Shown one piece after another: positions 1-9,117 of a stretch of 53,556 nt of DNA; positions within the stretch are counted from its first letter, which is position 1; every line of letters starts with the position of its first letter. The stretch covers positions 13,463 through 67,018 of the forward strand of contig DIVL01000074.1 in NCBI GenBank assembly GCA_002435825.1. Reading direction: 5' to 3'. A model generated the notes under the pieces. That model saw only the letters and a list, made by a program, of their open reading frames with translations. It was not told the DNA's origin and made no database searches. The position numbers were made by a program, and so were the translations under genes. The stretch comes from Anaerolineaceae bacterium UBA6133 (GTDB lineage Bacteria > Chloroflexota > Anaerolineae > Anaerolineales > Anaerolineaceae).

Positions 1-36
1 CCGTCATCGCGAGCCTCTTTTGCGAAGCGATCTCTC
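1..36. repeat. REP-like inverted repeat, left copy
   Basis: This 36-bp sequence recurs as a perfect reverse complement at 394-429, so the pair brackets the GIY-YIG gene between them. Related copies of the same family lie at 2886-2916, 2927-2968, 3682-3737 and 10724-10756. They share the core CGTCATCGCGAGCC and a tail of the form GCGAAGCGATCT. It is a dispersed family of intergenic palindrome-forming repeats. Confidence 0.85.
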
Positions 37-94
37 AGTTTTCATATACATGGGTAAAATAATCCCACTGCAGTAGATTTAACACAGAGATGCT

Positions 95-391
95 ATGAAT
101 TACCAAACAAATTGTGTTTACATCCTGACCAACAAGATTAATACCGTTCTTTATATAGGCGTGACGAGTAATCTTGTCCAACGTCTCTATCAACACAGGA
201 CGGCAAGCAATAGAGATTTTGCCTTTAGGTATAAGGCATTCAAGCTTGTCTATTTTGAGTGCGGGGGAGACATATTGTCTGCCATCAGTCGGGAAAAACA
301 GATTAAAGCTGGTTCCAGAGCCAAGAAAGTTGCCCTCATAAATTCTATTAACCCTGAATGGCGCGACTTATCTGAGGACTTCTTTTTGTAA
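95..391 (+). CDS. Small GIY-YIG domain endonuclease
   Basis: This 98-aa protein consists only of a GIY-YIG domain. YIL appears near residue 9 and YIGVTSNL near residue 20, followed by the family's conserved Arg and Tyr (VQRLYQHR) and a later FKLVYFE segment. Proteins of this UvrC/Slx1-like type are predicted metal-dependent nucleases acting on DNA. The ATG at 95 follows a weak purine stretch. The gene lies exactly between the two arms of a perfect 36-bp inverted repeat (1-36 and 394-429), so gene and repeats look like one cassette. The domain call is firm. A link to repeat mobility is inference, and no substrate can be named. Confidence 0.85.
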   Translation: MNYQTNCVYILTNKINTVLYIGVTSNLVQRLYQHRTASNRDFAFRYKAFKLVYFECGGDILSAISREKQIKAGSRAKKVALINSINPEWRDLSEDFFL

Positions 392-393
392 AT

Positions 394-429
394 GAGAGAT
401 CGCTTCGCAAAAGAGGCTCGCGATGACGG
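394..429. repeat. REP-like inverted repeat, right copy
   Basis: This is the perfect reverse complement of 1-36. It begins three bases after the stop codon of the GIY-YIG gene and runs directly into the first unit of the 142-bp tandem repeat. Confidence 0.85.
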
Positions 430-430
430 C

Positions 431-787
431 GGGGTCGTCATTGCGAATCACTTTGCCAGGTGACATCAAGGAATACGCTCATATCGGTTTGGCAAAGCGA
501 TGAAGCAATCTCGTTTTTGAAGGGTGTGGGAAATGAAGAGAAAGATCACTTAGCTTTTCTTGCGATGACAGCGGGGTCGTCATTGCGAATCACTTTGACA
601 GGTGACATCAAGGGATATTCTCACATCGGTTTGGCAAAGTGATGAAGCAATCTCGCTTTTGAAGAATGTGGGAAATGAAGAGAAAGACCATTTTGCTTCT
701 CTCGCGATGACGGCGGGGTCGTCATTGCGAATCACTTTGCCAGGTGACATCAAGGGATATTCTCATATCGGTTTGGCAAAGTGATGA
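431..787. repeat. 142-bp tandem repeat, 2.5 units
   Basis: Units start at 431, 573 and 715, each with GGGGTCGTCATTGCGAATCA, so the period is 142 bp. The third unit is cut short near 787. Each unit contains an imperfect hairpin in which ATCACTTTGCC pairs with a downstream GGCAAAGTGAT and ATTGC pairs with GCAAT. Small ORFs that cross the units are products of the repetition, not genes. Confidence 0.85.
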
Positions 788-1293
788 AAGAATTTCGTAT
801 CAGCGACTTTTCCTCTTGGGGCGAGGTTGAGGGCACAGTCTGATAAGAAAGCTTCAGGACACAAAAATGGGAAACTCAAGTGAGGTTCGTGGTGTCAGGT
901 TGAAAAACGCAACCTGACCTACGCGGATGTTTGCGCGAATGGCAGGAATATATAGAGATGTTTGTGTAGGTCAGGTTCCGCAGTTGAACCTGACGTCACG
1001 AATGGCAGGAATAAGAGGAAATGTTTGTGTAGGTCAGGTTCCGCAGTTGAACCTGACGTCACGAATGGTAGCAAAAATCGTACTCGGCTAAGGCCTCGCA
1101 GGGGCACGATTGACGGTGCATACTCACAATGACCCTAGCCCCCCTCCAGAGCCGCGTGATTACGTTCAGGAATGATCAAAAATCATATCGCGGCTCGATG
1201 GGAGGGGGAATATAAGGGGGTGGGTCCTTGGTGAATTGTGGGACTTTTGGGCTACAGAAAGTGGTTCATCAAAAATATTTCTAAAAACCCGAC
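788..1293. repeat. Non-coding gap with palindromic direct repeats
   Basis: No credible gene is seen. A palindrome built on GTCAGGTT...AACCTGAC lies near 894-920. Two 63-bp direct copies start at 958 and 1021, each carrying GTAGGTCAGGTTCCG and its partner GAACCTGAC. The rest, to 1293, is G-rich sequence with no feature I can name. Confidence 0.7.
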
Positions 1294-2358
1294 TCAAACA
1301 GCATAAATTGGATTGCTGAAGATCCATCCCCGATGGCGTCCGCGGAAATCGATATAAACCTCGGTGCGGTAAATCCCAGGCTCCTTAGTGAGGTGGGTCA
1401 ACACCTCCCGGTCGCGTGCCTCAAGAACCACCTGCCCGTCCTTGAGCAAACGAATGTGCGCCCGGATTGGCGAGCGTACCTGGAAGGTCAGCCCCGCATC
1501 CGCACTGACTCTATCCCCCATCCAAAAAGTGCCATCGTTGTTATTGCACGTAAAGCGAAAACCCCGGGTCGGATGGGGCAGGTCATTGGCGCAAAAACAA
1601 TGCCCGGCAGACAGGGCTTCGTAGACCATGCGCCTGTCGGAGTTGATCTCCCCGCTGAGCGCTTTGGGGGTCATGATGTGGGTTGTGATCGAGCGGAACT
1701 GTGTCTCGTAGGGGTAAACCTGGACCTTGAAGGGACCAGCGGGATAGGTATGCGCGTGCGCGTCCACGCCTGCAACGGCGACCACGGGATGCTTGCGCGT
1801 CAGCAGCAGCTCATCCCAGAGCTTGAGCGTCCGTTCCAGTGGACTGAGCATCATGAAGCCTGGGAAAAACGCGTGCAGGGCAGCTTTCGGCAGCGTTTGA
1901 GAGCGGGTCTTGAACTCACTCATCTGATTCCATAACTCGATGCCGGTGAAGCCCTTCACATCCCAATCGGTCCAATCAAAGGACTTTTCGTGGAAAAGCG
2001 GCAACGGGTCGTCGAAAGGATGCGCCAGGAATGTTGAAGCCCCAGCGGAGCGTGCCTGGTCGATCAGCTGCTGGCGGTTGGGGGCAAAGCGGGAAAGCTC
2101 AAGATTGTGCCCAAAAATGAGCATGTGATTGCCACCAACGGGGGAAGTGCGGTCGTGGACCTCTTCGCCAACCAGCATCAGGAGCCGGCGTTTTCCTTCC
2201 TGCGTGTAGCCTTCGATATCACTGACTAACACGTTGTGATCAGTAACGATCAGTACGTCCACGCCGGCTTTCAACCCCGCAGCAGCCAGCTCAGCGTGCT
2301 TGCCGTCTCCATCCGAATAGACAGTGTGCATGTGTAGGGCAACGATCAGTTCTTCCAT
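1294..2358 (-). CDS. PHP-domain metal-dependent phosphoesterase
   Basis: This 354-aa protein opens with a PHP domain: LHMHT near residue 8 (H-x-H), then VTDHNVL near residue 38, an EEVHD segment, a THL/AHPFD-type histidine near residue 110, and VAGVDAHAH further on. PHP domains bind a cluster of two or three metals and hydrolyse phosphoester or related bonds. The C-terminal 100 residues look like the beta-rich tail of CehA/McbA-type PHP proteins. No signal peptide is seen, so it is probably cytoplasmic. It stands alone on the minus strand, and the substrate cannot be predicted. A second, unrelated PHP protein is encoded at 6802. Confidence 0.8.
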   Translation of the reverse strand: MEELIVALHMHTVYSDGDGKHAELAAAGLKAGVDVLIVTDHNVLVSDIEGYTQEGKRRLLMLVGEEVHDRTSPVGGNHMLIFGHNLELSRFAPNRQQLIDQARSAGASTFLAHPFDDPLPLFHEKSFDWTDWDVKGFTGIELWNQMSEFKTRSQTLPKAALHAFFPGFMMLSPLERTLKLWDELLLTRKHPVVAVAGVDAHAHTYPAGPFKVQVYPYETQFRSITTHIMTPKALSGEINSDRRMVYEALSAGHCFCANDLPHPTRGFRFTCNNNDGTFWMGDRVSADAGLTFQVRSPIRAHIRLLKDGQVVLEARDREVLTHLTKEPGIYRTEVYIDFRGRHRGWIFSNPIYAV

Positions 2359-3161
2359 AATAGCAAGATTATACCGCCGCTCATAAATTCATCGATCCGG
2401 TTTGTTGATTAAAGGTGGTAGCTGTAGGGCGATAGATAGCCCTCCCTTGGGGTGAAGTGCCCGTAGGGCGAGACAAAGTGCCCGACAGGGTATTGAGGAG
2501 GTTTTGATTCTAAAACTACGGTCACCTTCCTCCCTCCTCAATCCGCCATTGAATTTTTTGCGGCGGATTGGAAGCACAATAAACATCCCTGCCGCAGGGC
2601 TTGCAGTGCTTCCAATCTCGCCCTACGTCAAATCAACGCTGTTTCCCACCTCGCCGTTTCCATCCGTTCTCATCGTAGGCCGGAATGAGACCGCCTGACA
2701 ATACGGTTCATGCGAAAATGTCGCGCGGGCTCACTCCGGCAAATAATGGCGGGTAAATCAAAGGGGGTGGGAGACTGAAGAGGGTCACATCAGTAATCTT
2801 TTCGTAGGCCGGGTTCCGATTCTGAACCCGGCTCTTGTTAAATGCAGATTGCCGCGTCGCTTCGCTCCTCGCAAAGACGGACTCTCGTCATCGCGAGCTC
2901 TTTTGCGTGGCGATCTGCCTTTTATTCCGTCATCGCGAGCCTTTCCTGCCCCGTGTATTTTAGCGGGGTTCAATCCGGCTTTTTCGTAGGCCGGACGAAG
3001 AGCCCGTAAGAGTTATGAGGGCGCCTTTACCTCACTCCGACATCTACCAATTGCATCAAGACCTGGCGGAGTGGTGAACCCCGCGAACAGAATCGCGGGG
3101 CAGGCAAGAGCACCATTCCGCCCCACATTCTGATCCCCGCTACCTGTTATAATCCAACCAA
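2359..3161. repeat. Non-coding gap rich in REP-like palindromes
   Basis: No gene is supported here. Visible elements include the palindrome GCCGGGTTC...GAACCCGGC at 2808-2832 inside a GTAGGCCGG-type repeat. Two copies of the CGTCATCGCGAGC family lie at 2886-2916 and 2927-2968, and further CGTAGGCCGG starts lie near 2673 and 2986. The stretch 2400-2640 has several GTAGGGCGA-like phrases. A TATAAT is present at 3148-3153 without a good -35. Confidence 0.65.
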
Positions 3162-3203
3162 GCTGACCCGGGCCGAAATCGAAACCCACGAGTCCGCCTT
3201 CCT
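3162..3203 (+). pseudogene. Remnant of an MmeI-like gene 5' end
   Basis: About 41 bases starting GCTGACCCGGGCCGAAATCG match the first codons of the MmeI-like gene at 3944-3985 at roughly 35 of 41 positions. Translated in the matching frame, it gives LTRAEIETHESAF against LTWTEIETRASAF in the intact protein. No start codon in frame or downstream continuation remains. It looks like what is left of a second copy of the restriction-methylation gene after a deletion. Confidence 0.6.
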
Positions 3204-3236
3204 ATTAGATTGTTTTCGAAAATCAGGAGCTTACCC

Positions 3237-3593
3237 ATGAAAAATTTTTCAATAGCAAAAGACGTCCTTACAACGGGTCAGAAAGCTGTGGTCGTGTTCA
3301 CCCGCGGTGAGAAGCTTGGGTTCGATGATGGCGGTTACGGTGGCACCGGCAACTGGAAAACCAACCTCACCAGGCTGGAACAGGTTGACAAGGTGATCAT
3401 CTACCTGCGAGAAAAAGGGCAGAGCGGAGGGCGAATTTTTATGGGCAATTACGTTAGCTATGCTCCTTCCCCCCAGCAAGACCGCTACATCATCTATTTC
3501 TCCCATTTAAAGCTCATCGGTGAAACCACTTCGAACTGGCCTGATTTTGGCAGTTCCGGCCAAACCCCTGTCTCTTTTGTGGGTGAATTTTGA
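3237..3593 (+). CDS. Hypothetical protein, possible R-M accessory
   Basis: This 118-aa protein is of a type I do not recognise. The ATG at 3237 is chosen over an upstream TTG (3210) because AGGAG at 3225-3229 sits seven bases before it. The sequence is compact and beta-rich (KAVVVF, KVIIYL, GRIFMGNYV, RYIIYF) and ends with a TSNWPDFG phrase, with no membrane segment. The arrangement is loosely reminiscent of small PUA/EVE-like folds, but that is only an impression. It lies between the remnant of an MmeI-like gene and the intact MmeI-like gene, on the same strand, so a role beside the restriction system is plausible but unproven. Confidence 0.6.
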   Translation: MKNFSIAKDVLTTGQKAVVVFTRGEKLGFDDGGYGGTGNWKTNLTRLEQVDKVIIYLREKGQSGGRIFMGNYVSYAPSPQQDRYIIYFSHLKLIGETTSNWPDFGSSGQTPVSFVGEF

Positions 3594-3941
3594 ATCTAAT
3601 GTTTGTAAGGTCGGATTGAGTCCTGACTTCGCGGTGAAGTTACAAGGGCTGATTCCGATATGGGAAAGATGGATTCCATCTGTCATTGCGAGCCTCTCCT
3701 GCCCTTGTGTCTTTTTACAAGGGTTGCGAAGCAATCTAAACTGACGGCACAGCATAAGCGCTAATTCGTGGTACCACCAATTTTAGGTAGACCGTGATTT
3801 GAGATTGCTTCATTCTTCTAATGACAGATTAAAACTGTCTTCCCCGAAGTTCATTGCGCGGGGGAAACTCAGCCACAAAGGGTATAATCAAAAAGCCTGC
3901 CGAAAGACTGGCGAGGTGGAGATACACAAAAAGGAACCCAC
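3594..3941. other. Gap before the restriction gene
   Basis: The gap holds one CGTCATTGCGAGCC-family repeat at 3682-3737, whose middle carries a small CCCTTGT...ACAAGGG palindrome. A TATAAT at 3883-3888 lies 54 bases before the MmeI-like start, but no convincing -35 stands at the right distance. An AAGGAA motif precedes the ATG at 3942 by about seven bases. No gene is seen. Confidence 0.55.
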
Positions 3942-6677
3942 ATGCTGACCTGGACCGAAATCGAAACCCGCGCATCCGCTTTCCAAAAGAACTGGCGCGA
4001 CTGCTCCGGCAACGAAAAGCAAGATGATCTCAAGTTCATCGAGCAATTCCTCAACATCTTTGGCGTGGACTGGCAAACTGGCTACCCCCAACACCAGATC
4101 TTTATGCCCAACGGAACCCCCAACTATATCGACTATCTCCTTCCCGGTCAGATTTTGATCGAAATGAAATCTAAAGGCAAGTCGCTCGACTCCGCCCATA
4201 CCCAGGCAATGAACTACGTTCAAGCTCTCAAACCCGAAGAGACTCCTCAGTTGATCATGGTTTGCGACTTTGACCAGGTGCGTGTTTTCAACTATCACAA
4301 GAAACATCCCTATAAGCCCTTCAAGGTCTCCGAACTGCGCAAGTACGTGCGCATCTTCCGCCTGCTTGCCGGCTATGGTGGTGCGGACGAAGCCAAAACA
4401 GAAATCGAACTCAACACCGACGCTTCCTACAAGCTGGCTCGCCTCCATGACGCCCTAAAAGAAAAGAATTACGTCGGTCATCCACTCGAGGTCTACCTGG
4501 TGCGCCTGCTCTTCTGCTTGTTCGCCGACGACACCGGCATCTTCGAAAAAAGCACCTTTCGCAAGTACATCGAAGCATCCGACAAAGACGGTTCAGGACT
4601 CTCCGAACGATTGATGATGCTCTTCTCCATTTTGGACACACCGCCTGAAAACCGCATGACCAATCTCTCCGAAGAGCTCAAACGCTTCAGGTACATTGAT
4701 GGCAACCTTTTCAGTGAATCGCTTCCACCTGCCTCCTTTGATGCGAAAATGCGCTCCATCCTGTTGGATTGCTGCGATTTCGACTGGACTCAGATCAGCC
4801 CTGCCATCTTCGGCGCCATGTTCCAGGGCGTCATGAACCCACAGGAACGCCGTGAGCTCGGCGCGCACTACACATCCGAAGAGAACATTCTCAAGGTCAT
4901 CAAACCGCTCTTTCTTGATGAACTCGAAGAAGAGTTTGAACGCTCTGTCAGCACCAGTGCCGAATTGAGAGCCTTCCAGGACAAACTGGCATCTCTCACC
5001 TTCCTCGACCCAGCCTGCGGCAGCGGTAACTTCCTGATCATCACCTATCAACGCCTGCGCGAGTTGGAATTCAAGGTGCTCAAGCTGCTCCACAGCAACC
5101 TGCAGTATGACTTCATCACGGACCACACCCGCGTCAGCCTGAACCAGTTCTATGGGATTGAAATTGAAGACTTTCCATGCGAGATCGCCAAAGTCTCGAT
5201 GCTGCTCATGAAGCACCTGATGGACCAGGAGGTCAGCGCTTACTTTGGCACCAATTTCATTGACTTCCCAATTAAGGACAACGCCAACATTGTCAAAGGT
5301 AACGCCCTGCGGCTGGATTGGAACGAAGTTGTGCCGGCAGGCAAGTTGGATTACATCATGGGTAATCCACCGTTTGTTGGTTACGGTTTTCAAACCGATG
5401 ACCAAAAACGAGAAATTCAATCCATCTACATTGACGAAGCAGGTAAGACTTATTCAAGCTCAGGGAAAATTGATTATGTGGCTGCGTGGTTCTTTAAAGC
5501 CGCCCAACTAATGAACGCTTACCCAAAAATCAAATCCTGTTTTGTTGCTACTAATAGTGTATGCCAAGGCGATCAGGTCGAGCCCATTTGGAAACCTCTC
5601 TACGACCGATTCAATCTTGAAATCATATATGCCTACCAGACATTTAGATGGAGCAATGAGGCAAAATCTAAGGCAGCAGTTCACTGTGTAATCGTTGGTT
5701 TTTCTACAAGTCCGATTTCACAACCAAAGACCCTATTTCGCAATGTTAGCAGTTCAATCAACAATCCAGAATGGGAAGAAATAAAGTGTCCGTCCATTAA
5801 TTTCTATCTGTATCCTGGACCTATTTTCTTCATTACAAAAAGATCAACTCCAATTTGTGACGTGTTGCCTATGATTACAGGGAATAGGCCGACAGATGGT
5901 GGTAATCTGATTATTGATGGAAGTGAATATGAATCATTTTTAATCAGGGAACCTGAAGCTTATAAGTATATTAAGCGCTTTATGGGTTCCAGAGAATTTT
6001 TGCATAATGAGATGCGGTATTGTTTGTGGTTAGTTGGTGCAAGCCCAAAAGAAATTAATGCACTGCCAATGGTGAAAGAACGCATTAGGTTAGTCAAGGA
6101 AACCAGAGAAGAAAGTTCTGATGCAGGGGCAAGAAAACTCGCAAATCGCCCAATGGAATTTCGAGAAACTATCAATCCACCAAATGCAATCGTAGTTCCA
6201 TTAACATCGTCTGAAAATCGGAAATACATTCCAATGGGTTTTATTGATGACTCAGTAATTGTCAGTAATGCTTTGTGTATTATTCCAGATGGTAAGACTT
6301 TTGAATTCGGAGTTTTAATATCCTCCACCCATATGGCATGGATGCGCACGGTTGCAGGGAGATTGAAGAGCGATTACCGCTACTCAAAGGATATCGTCTA
6401 CAACAACTTCCCCTGGCCCAATCCAACCCCTGCCCAAAAAGAGAAAATCGAGCAGACTGCCCAGGCGATCCTCGATGCTCGCGAGCGCTACCCCGAAGCC
6501 AGCCTCGCGGACCTCTACGACGAACTCACCATGCCCCCCGACTTGCGCAAAGCCCACCAGGCAAATGACAAGGCAGTCTGGGAAGCCTATGGCAAAGTCT
6601 GGCCCCTCGACGACGAACCCGCCTGCGTCGCTTGGTTAATGTCAAAGTATGTTACTTTAATCACGAGTCATAATTAA
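3942..6677 (+). CDS. MmeI-like type IIL restriction-methylation enzyme
   Basis: This 911-aa polypeptide has the size and order of MmeI-type enzymes, which both cleave and methylate DNA. An N-terminal PD-(D/E)XK nuclease shows D64 and E74-M-K76. A helical linker follows, then GAHYTSEENIL at 307-317, methyltransferase motif I DPACGSGNF at 356-364 and motif IV NPPF at 475-478 (adenine-N6 type). The target-recognition region comes next, then a C-terminal helical part with LTMPPDLRKAHQAND. In this family one recognition domain serves both activities, so no separate subunit is needed. Codon composition turns visibly A+T-rich from about 5390 to 6340, which covers the recognition domain, and then returns to normal. 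The C-terminus looks slightly atypical. Function is assigned with good confidence; the recognition site is unknown. Confidence 0.88.
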   Translation: MLTWTEIETRASAFQKNWRDCSGNEKQDDLKFIEQFLNIFGVDWQTGYPQHQIFMPNGTPNYIDYLLPGQILIEMKSKGKSLDSAHTQAMNYVQALKPEETPQLIMVCDFDQVRVFNYHKKHPYKPFKVSELRKYVRIFRLLAGYGGADEAKTEIELNTDASYKLARLHDALKEKNYVGHPLEVYLVRLLFCLFADDTGIFEKSTFRKYIEASDKDGSGLSERLMMLFSILDTPPENRMTNLSEELKRFRYIDGNLFSESLPPASFDAKMRSILLDCCDFDWTQISPAIFGAMFQGVMNPQERRELGAHYTSEENILKVIKPLFLDELEEEFERSVSTSAELRAFQDKLASLTFLDPACGSGNFLIITYQRLRELEFKVLKLLHSNLQYDFITDHTRVSLNQFYGIEIEDFPCEIAKVSMLLMKHLMDQEVSAYFGTNFIDFPIKDNANIVKGNALRLDWNEVVPAGKLDYIMGNPPFVGYGFQTDDQKREIQSIYIDEAGKTYSSSGKIDYVAAWFFKAAQLMNAYPKIKSCFVATNSVCQGDQVEPIWKPLYDRFNLEIIYAYQTFRWSNEAKSKAAVHCVIVGFSTSPISQPKTLFRNVSSSINNPEWEEIKCPSINFYLYPGPIFFITKRSTPICDVLPMITGNRPTDGGNLIIDGSEYESFLIREPEAYKYIKRFMGSREFLHNEMRYCLWLVGASPKEINALPMVKERIRLVKETREESSDAGARKLANRPMEFRETINPPNAIVVPLTSSENRKYIPMGFIDDSVIVSNALCIIPDGKTFEFGVLISSTHMAWMRTVAGRLKSDYRYSKDIVYNNFPWPNPTPAQKEKIEQTAQAILDARERYPEASLADLYDELTMPPDLRKAHQANDKAVWEAYGKVWPLDDEPACVAWLMSKYVTLITSHN

Positions 6678-6801
6678 CAATTTTGGAGTGTTTATCATGG
6701 TTTCATAGTAAACAATCACGCGTAGTAATTGACTAATCCTGTTCTGGAGTGCGTAATGAACAGATAGATCGTTGGACTTAATTGGACGAGGTGGAATCAA
6801 T

Positions 6802-9117
6802 ATGGAACCGGTTTACATAGATATTCACATTCATACATCAGAGAATGCAGACAAGCTGAACGCCAATTACGATGTCGATGCTTTACATAATTCTATAACG
6901 ATACTGAGTAAAAGTAACCCAATTCTTGTTTCACTATCAGATCATAATACGATCAATAAATCAGCATATTTAAAATTAAAAAGCTTTTTCTCGAATATTA
7001 TCATTGGTGCCGAGTTGCACATAAGAAATTATCCAAAAGCAAATCCATATCATTGTCATATCTTATTCAAGAAGGATGTTACGGTTGATAACATCGATGA
7101 CTTAAATTCAATCCTTGATGTTCTTTATCCAAAAAAGATGGTTTCAAATGACGACGATATTCCTAATCTCGAAAAAATAGTACGAAGTTTTGATAAATAT
7201 GATTTTTTGCTTCTTCCCCATGGTGGTCAATCACATTCTACGTTTGATAGTTCTATCCCTGAAGGGGTTGTTTTCGACACTACCATGGAAAGAAGCATTT
7301 ATTATAACCAATTTGACGGTTTTACCGCGAGGGGATCAACAGGAGCGGATAGAACGCGGGAGTACTTCAAGAAATTGGGAATAGTCGAGTTTATTAATTT
7401 ATTGACTTGTTCAGATAATTACAATCCAAATTGTTATCCTCAAGCAAAGGATAAATGTGAAGCTAAATTCGTTCCAACCTGGATGTTAGCAAGACCGACT
7501 TTTGAAGGTCTTCGAATTTCATTATCTGAGAAAACTCGGTTAGTAAGTCAGGTGAATCCTCCAGACACCTGGCAGCGTTTTTTATCATCGGTAAACTTAG
7601 TTAATGAAATAATTGATATTGATGTGGAATTACTGCCTGGTTTAAATGTTGTAATCGGTGGGTCATCTTCAGGAAAGACCTTATTCGTCGACTCCCTTTA
7701 TAGGAAAATAACGAATGACTTTTTAAAAAGTGAGTACAAGGACTTTAAAGTTGAGGAACTATCTGTTGACAATAAAAACGGACAGGTTCCTCATTACATT
7801 CATCAAGCATTCATCACTGGATTGCTGACCAACGAGGATAAGTCCTTGGGCGATTTAGATATCTTACGCCAAATATTTCCCTCCCAAGCTGATCTTGAAG
7901 AACAAATACATCATAATGAAGACCGTTTACGGGCTCAGATTGACTCTTTTTTTCGTTTAGTTGAATCGATAAAGGAGACAGAAAACCAACTCGAAAAAAT
8001 ACCACTTCCAACTGAATTATTGTATGATTCAGCCAATAGAATGAACATTGTGTCTGGTATTGTCCCTTCAAATGAAGACCATCAAAAATGTAAAATTAGT
8101 GTTGCAGAATACAATGAAAGCAAAATTAATCTATCCCATATCCAAAAAATACTACAAGATAACCCATTTGCGAATAGCCTTTCCAATGAATTTCATAAAA
8201 TCAATTACGAATTAGATAAGATATATAAAATTTCAGAAGCAGAGGAATTGATATTTGAAGTAATTTGCAGAGCAAAAGAAAATCTAGATCATCAAAATAG
8301 GGAATTAGATGAGGAGACGAGGAGCAAACTTTCAGAAACAGACCAGTTAATCTCTTTAACCGTTAAATACAAACGATTACTAGAACAGTTTTATGGTTTA
8401 TTGAAAGAAATTACAACTGTCCACAAATTAGCAAAAACAAAGGAAAGAAAAATTGATGAATACAAACTCTCAGTTGAATACAAATTTATTGTCACAGAAG
8501 AATCGTTCCTGTCTGTAGTAAACGACCAATTGTTCAACCGAGACCACAAACTAAAAAACCTTAGCAATGTTGAACCTAAGGATTTTTTCCTTGAAAAGAT
8601 GAGTGATAAATTTCAAAGCAAGAAGAATTTCTCGTTCATTTCTTCAAAAATCTCAGATGAGATCTGCAAACAAAACATGAAGGAATATAAAATCACAACT
8701 GGAAAAGGGGAAGATTTTAAAAAAATGAGTCCTGGACGAAAATCCTCAATAATTCTTGACTTGATTTTGGGTTTTACAGAAGACACCGCCCCAATAATCA
8801 TCGATCAACCAGAAGACAACCTCTCAAATGACTACATGACCAATAAAATGATTTCCTCCATAAAGGATGCAAAACGGAGGAAGCAAATAATATTTGTTAC
8901 TCACACTGCATCCATTCCGATGCTTGGAGATGCTCAAAACATTATTCTTTGTGAAAATAAGGATAATAAAATCACGATTAGGTCTGCACCTTTGGAAGAT
9001 GAAATTAATGGAAAAAAGGTAGTTGATTACGTTGCTAGTTTAACAGATGGAGGAAAAGCGTCTGTAAAGAAAAGATTTAAAAAATACAATATGAAATCAT
9101 TTGTGGGTGAAAAATGA
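6802..9117 (+). CDS. PHP domain-SMC-like ATPase, probable defence protein
   Basis: This 771-aa protein joins an N-terminal PHP phosphoesterase to an ABC/SMC-type ATPase. The PHP part shows H9-I-H11, SDHNT near 50, GAELH near 73, LLPHGG near 135 and CSDN near 210. The ATPase part has Walker A GGSSSGKT at 286-293, about 300 residues of charged helical sequence (likely coiled coil), a signature-like SPGRKSS at 643-649, Walker B IIIDQPED at 665-672 and an H-loop His at 701. GAGGTGG seven bases before 6802 supports this ATG over the upstream TTG at 6772. The arrangement matches PHP-ATPase proteins annotated as TrlF-like and the single-gene antiphage class called Ppl. That parallel is from memory. 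The gene is A+T-rich and overlaps the next gene by ATGA. Confidence 0.8.
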   Translation: MEPVYIDIHIHTSENADKLNANYDVDALHNSITILSKSNPILVSLSDHNTINKSAYLKLKSFFSNIIIGAELHIRNYPKANPYHCHILFKKDVTVDNIDDLNSILDVLYPKKMVSNDDDIPNLEKIVRSFDKYDFLLLPHGGQSHSTFDSSIPEGVVFDTTMERSIYYNQFDGFTARGSTGADRTREYFKKLGIVEFINLLTCSDNYNPNCYPQAKDKCEAKFVPTWMLARPTFEGLRISLSEKTRLVSQVNPPDTWQRFLSSVNLVNEIIDIDVELLPGLNVVIGGSSSGKTLFVDSLYRKITNDFLKSEYKDFKVEELSVDNKNGQVPHYIHQAFITGLLTNEDKSLGDLDILRQIFPSQADLEEQIHHNEDRLRAQIDSFFRLVESIKETENQLEKIPLPTELLYDSANRMNIVSGIVPSNEDHQKCKISVAEYNESKINLSHIQKILQDNPFANSLSNEFHKINYELDKIYKISEAEELIFEVICRAKENLDHQNRELDEETRSKLSETDQLISLTVKYKRLLEQFYGLLKEITTVHKLAKTKERKIDEYKLSVEYKFIVTEESFLSVVNDQLFNRDHKLKNLSNVEPKDFFLEKMSDKFQSKKNFSFISSKISDEICKQNMKEYKITTGKGEDFKKMSPGRKSSIILDLILGFTEDTAPIIIDQPEDNLSNDYMTNKMISSIKDAKRRKQIIFVTHTASIPMLGDAQNIILCENKDNKITIRSAPLEDEINGKKVVDYVASLTDGGKASVKKRFKKYNMKSFVGEK

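Noticed and set aside
460..784. Two similar 60-codon open frames in tandem
   Set aside because: They arise from the 142-bp tandem repeat, have no ribosome site and no protein character.
919..1107. 62-codon open frame on the minus strand with internal protein repeats
   Set aside because: It is made of the 63-bp direct repeats and lacks any coding signal.
1333..1935. 200-codon open frame opposite the PHP gene
   Set aside because: It is an antisense shadow of the well-supported PHP reading frame with no domain or ribosome site.
4593..5420. 275-codon minus-strand open frame inside the MmeI-like gene
   Set aside because: It is a shadow frame opposite conserved methyltransferase motifs.
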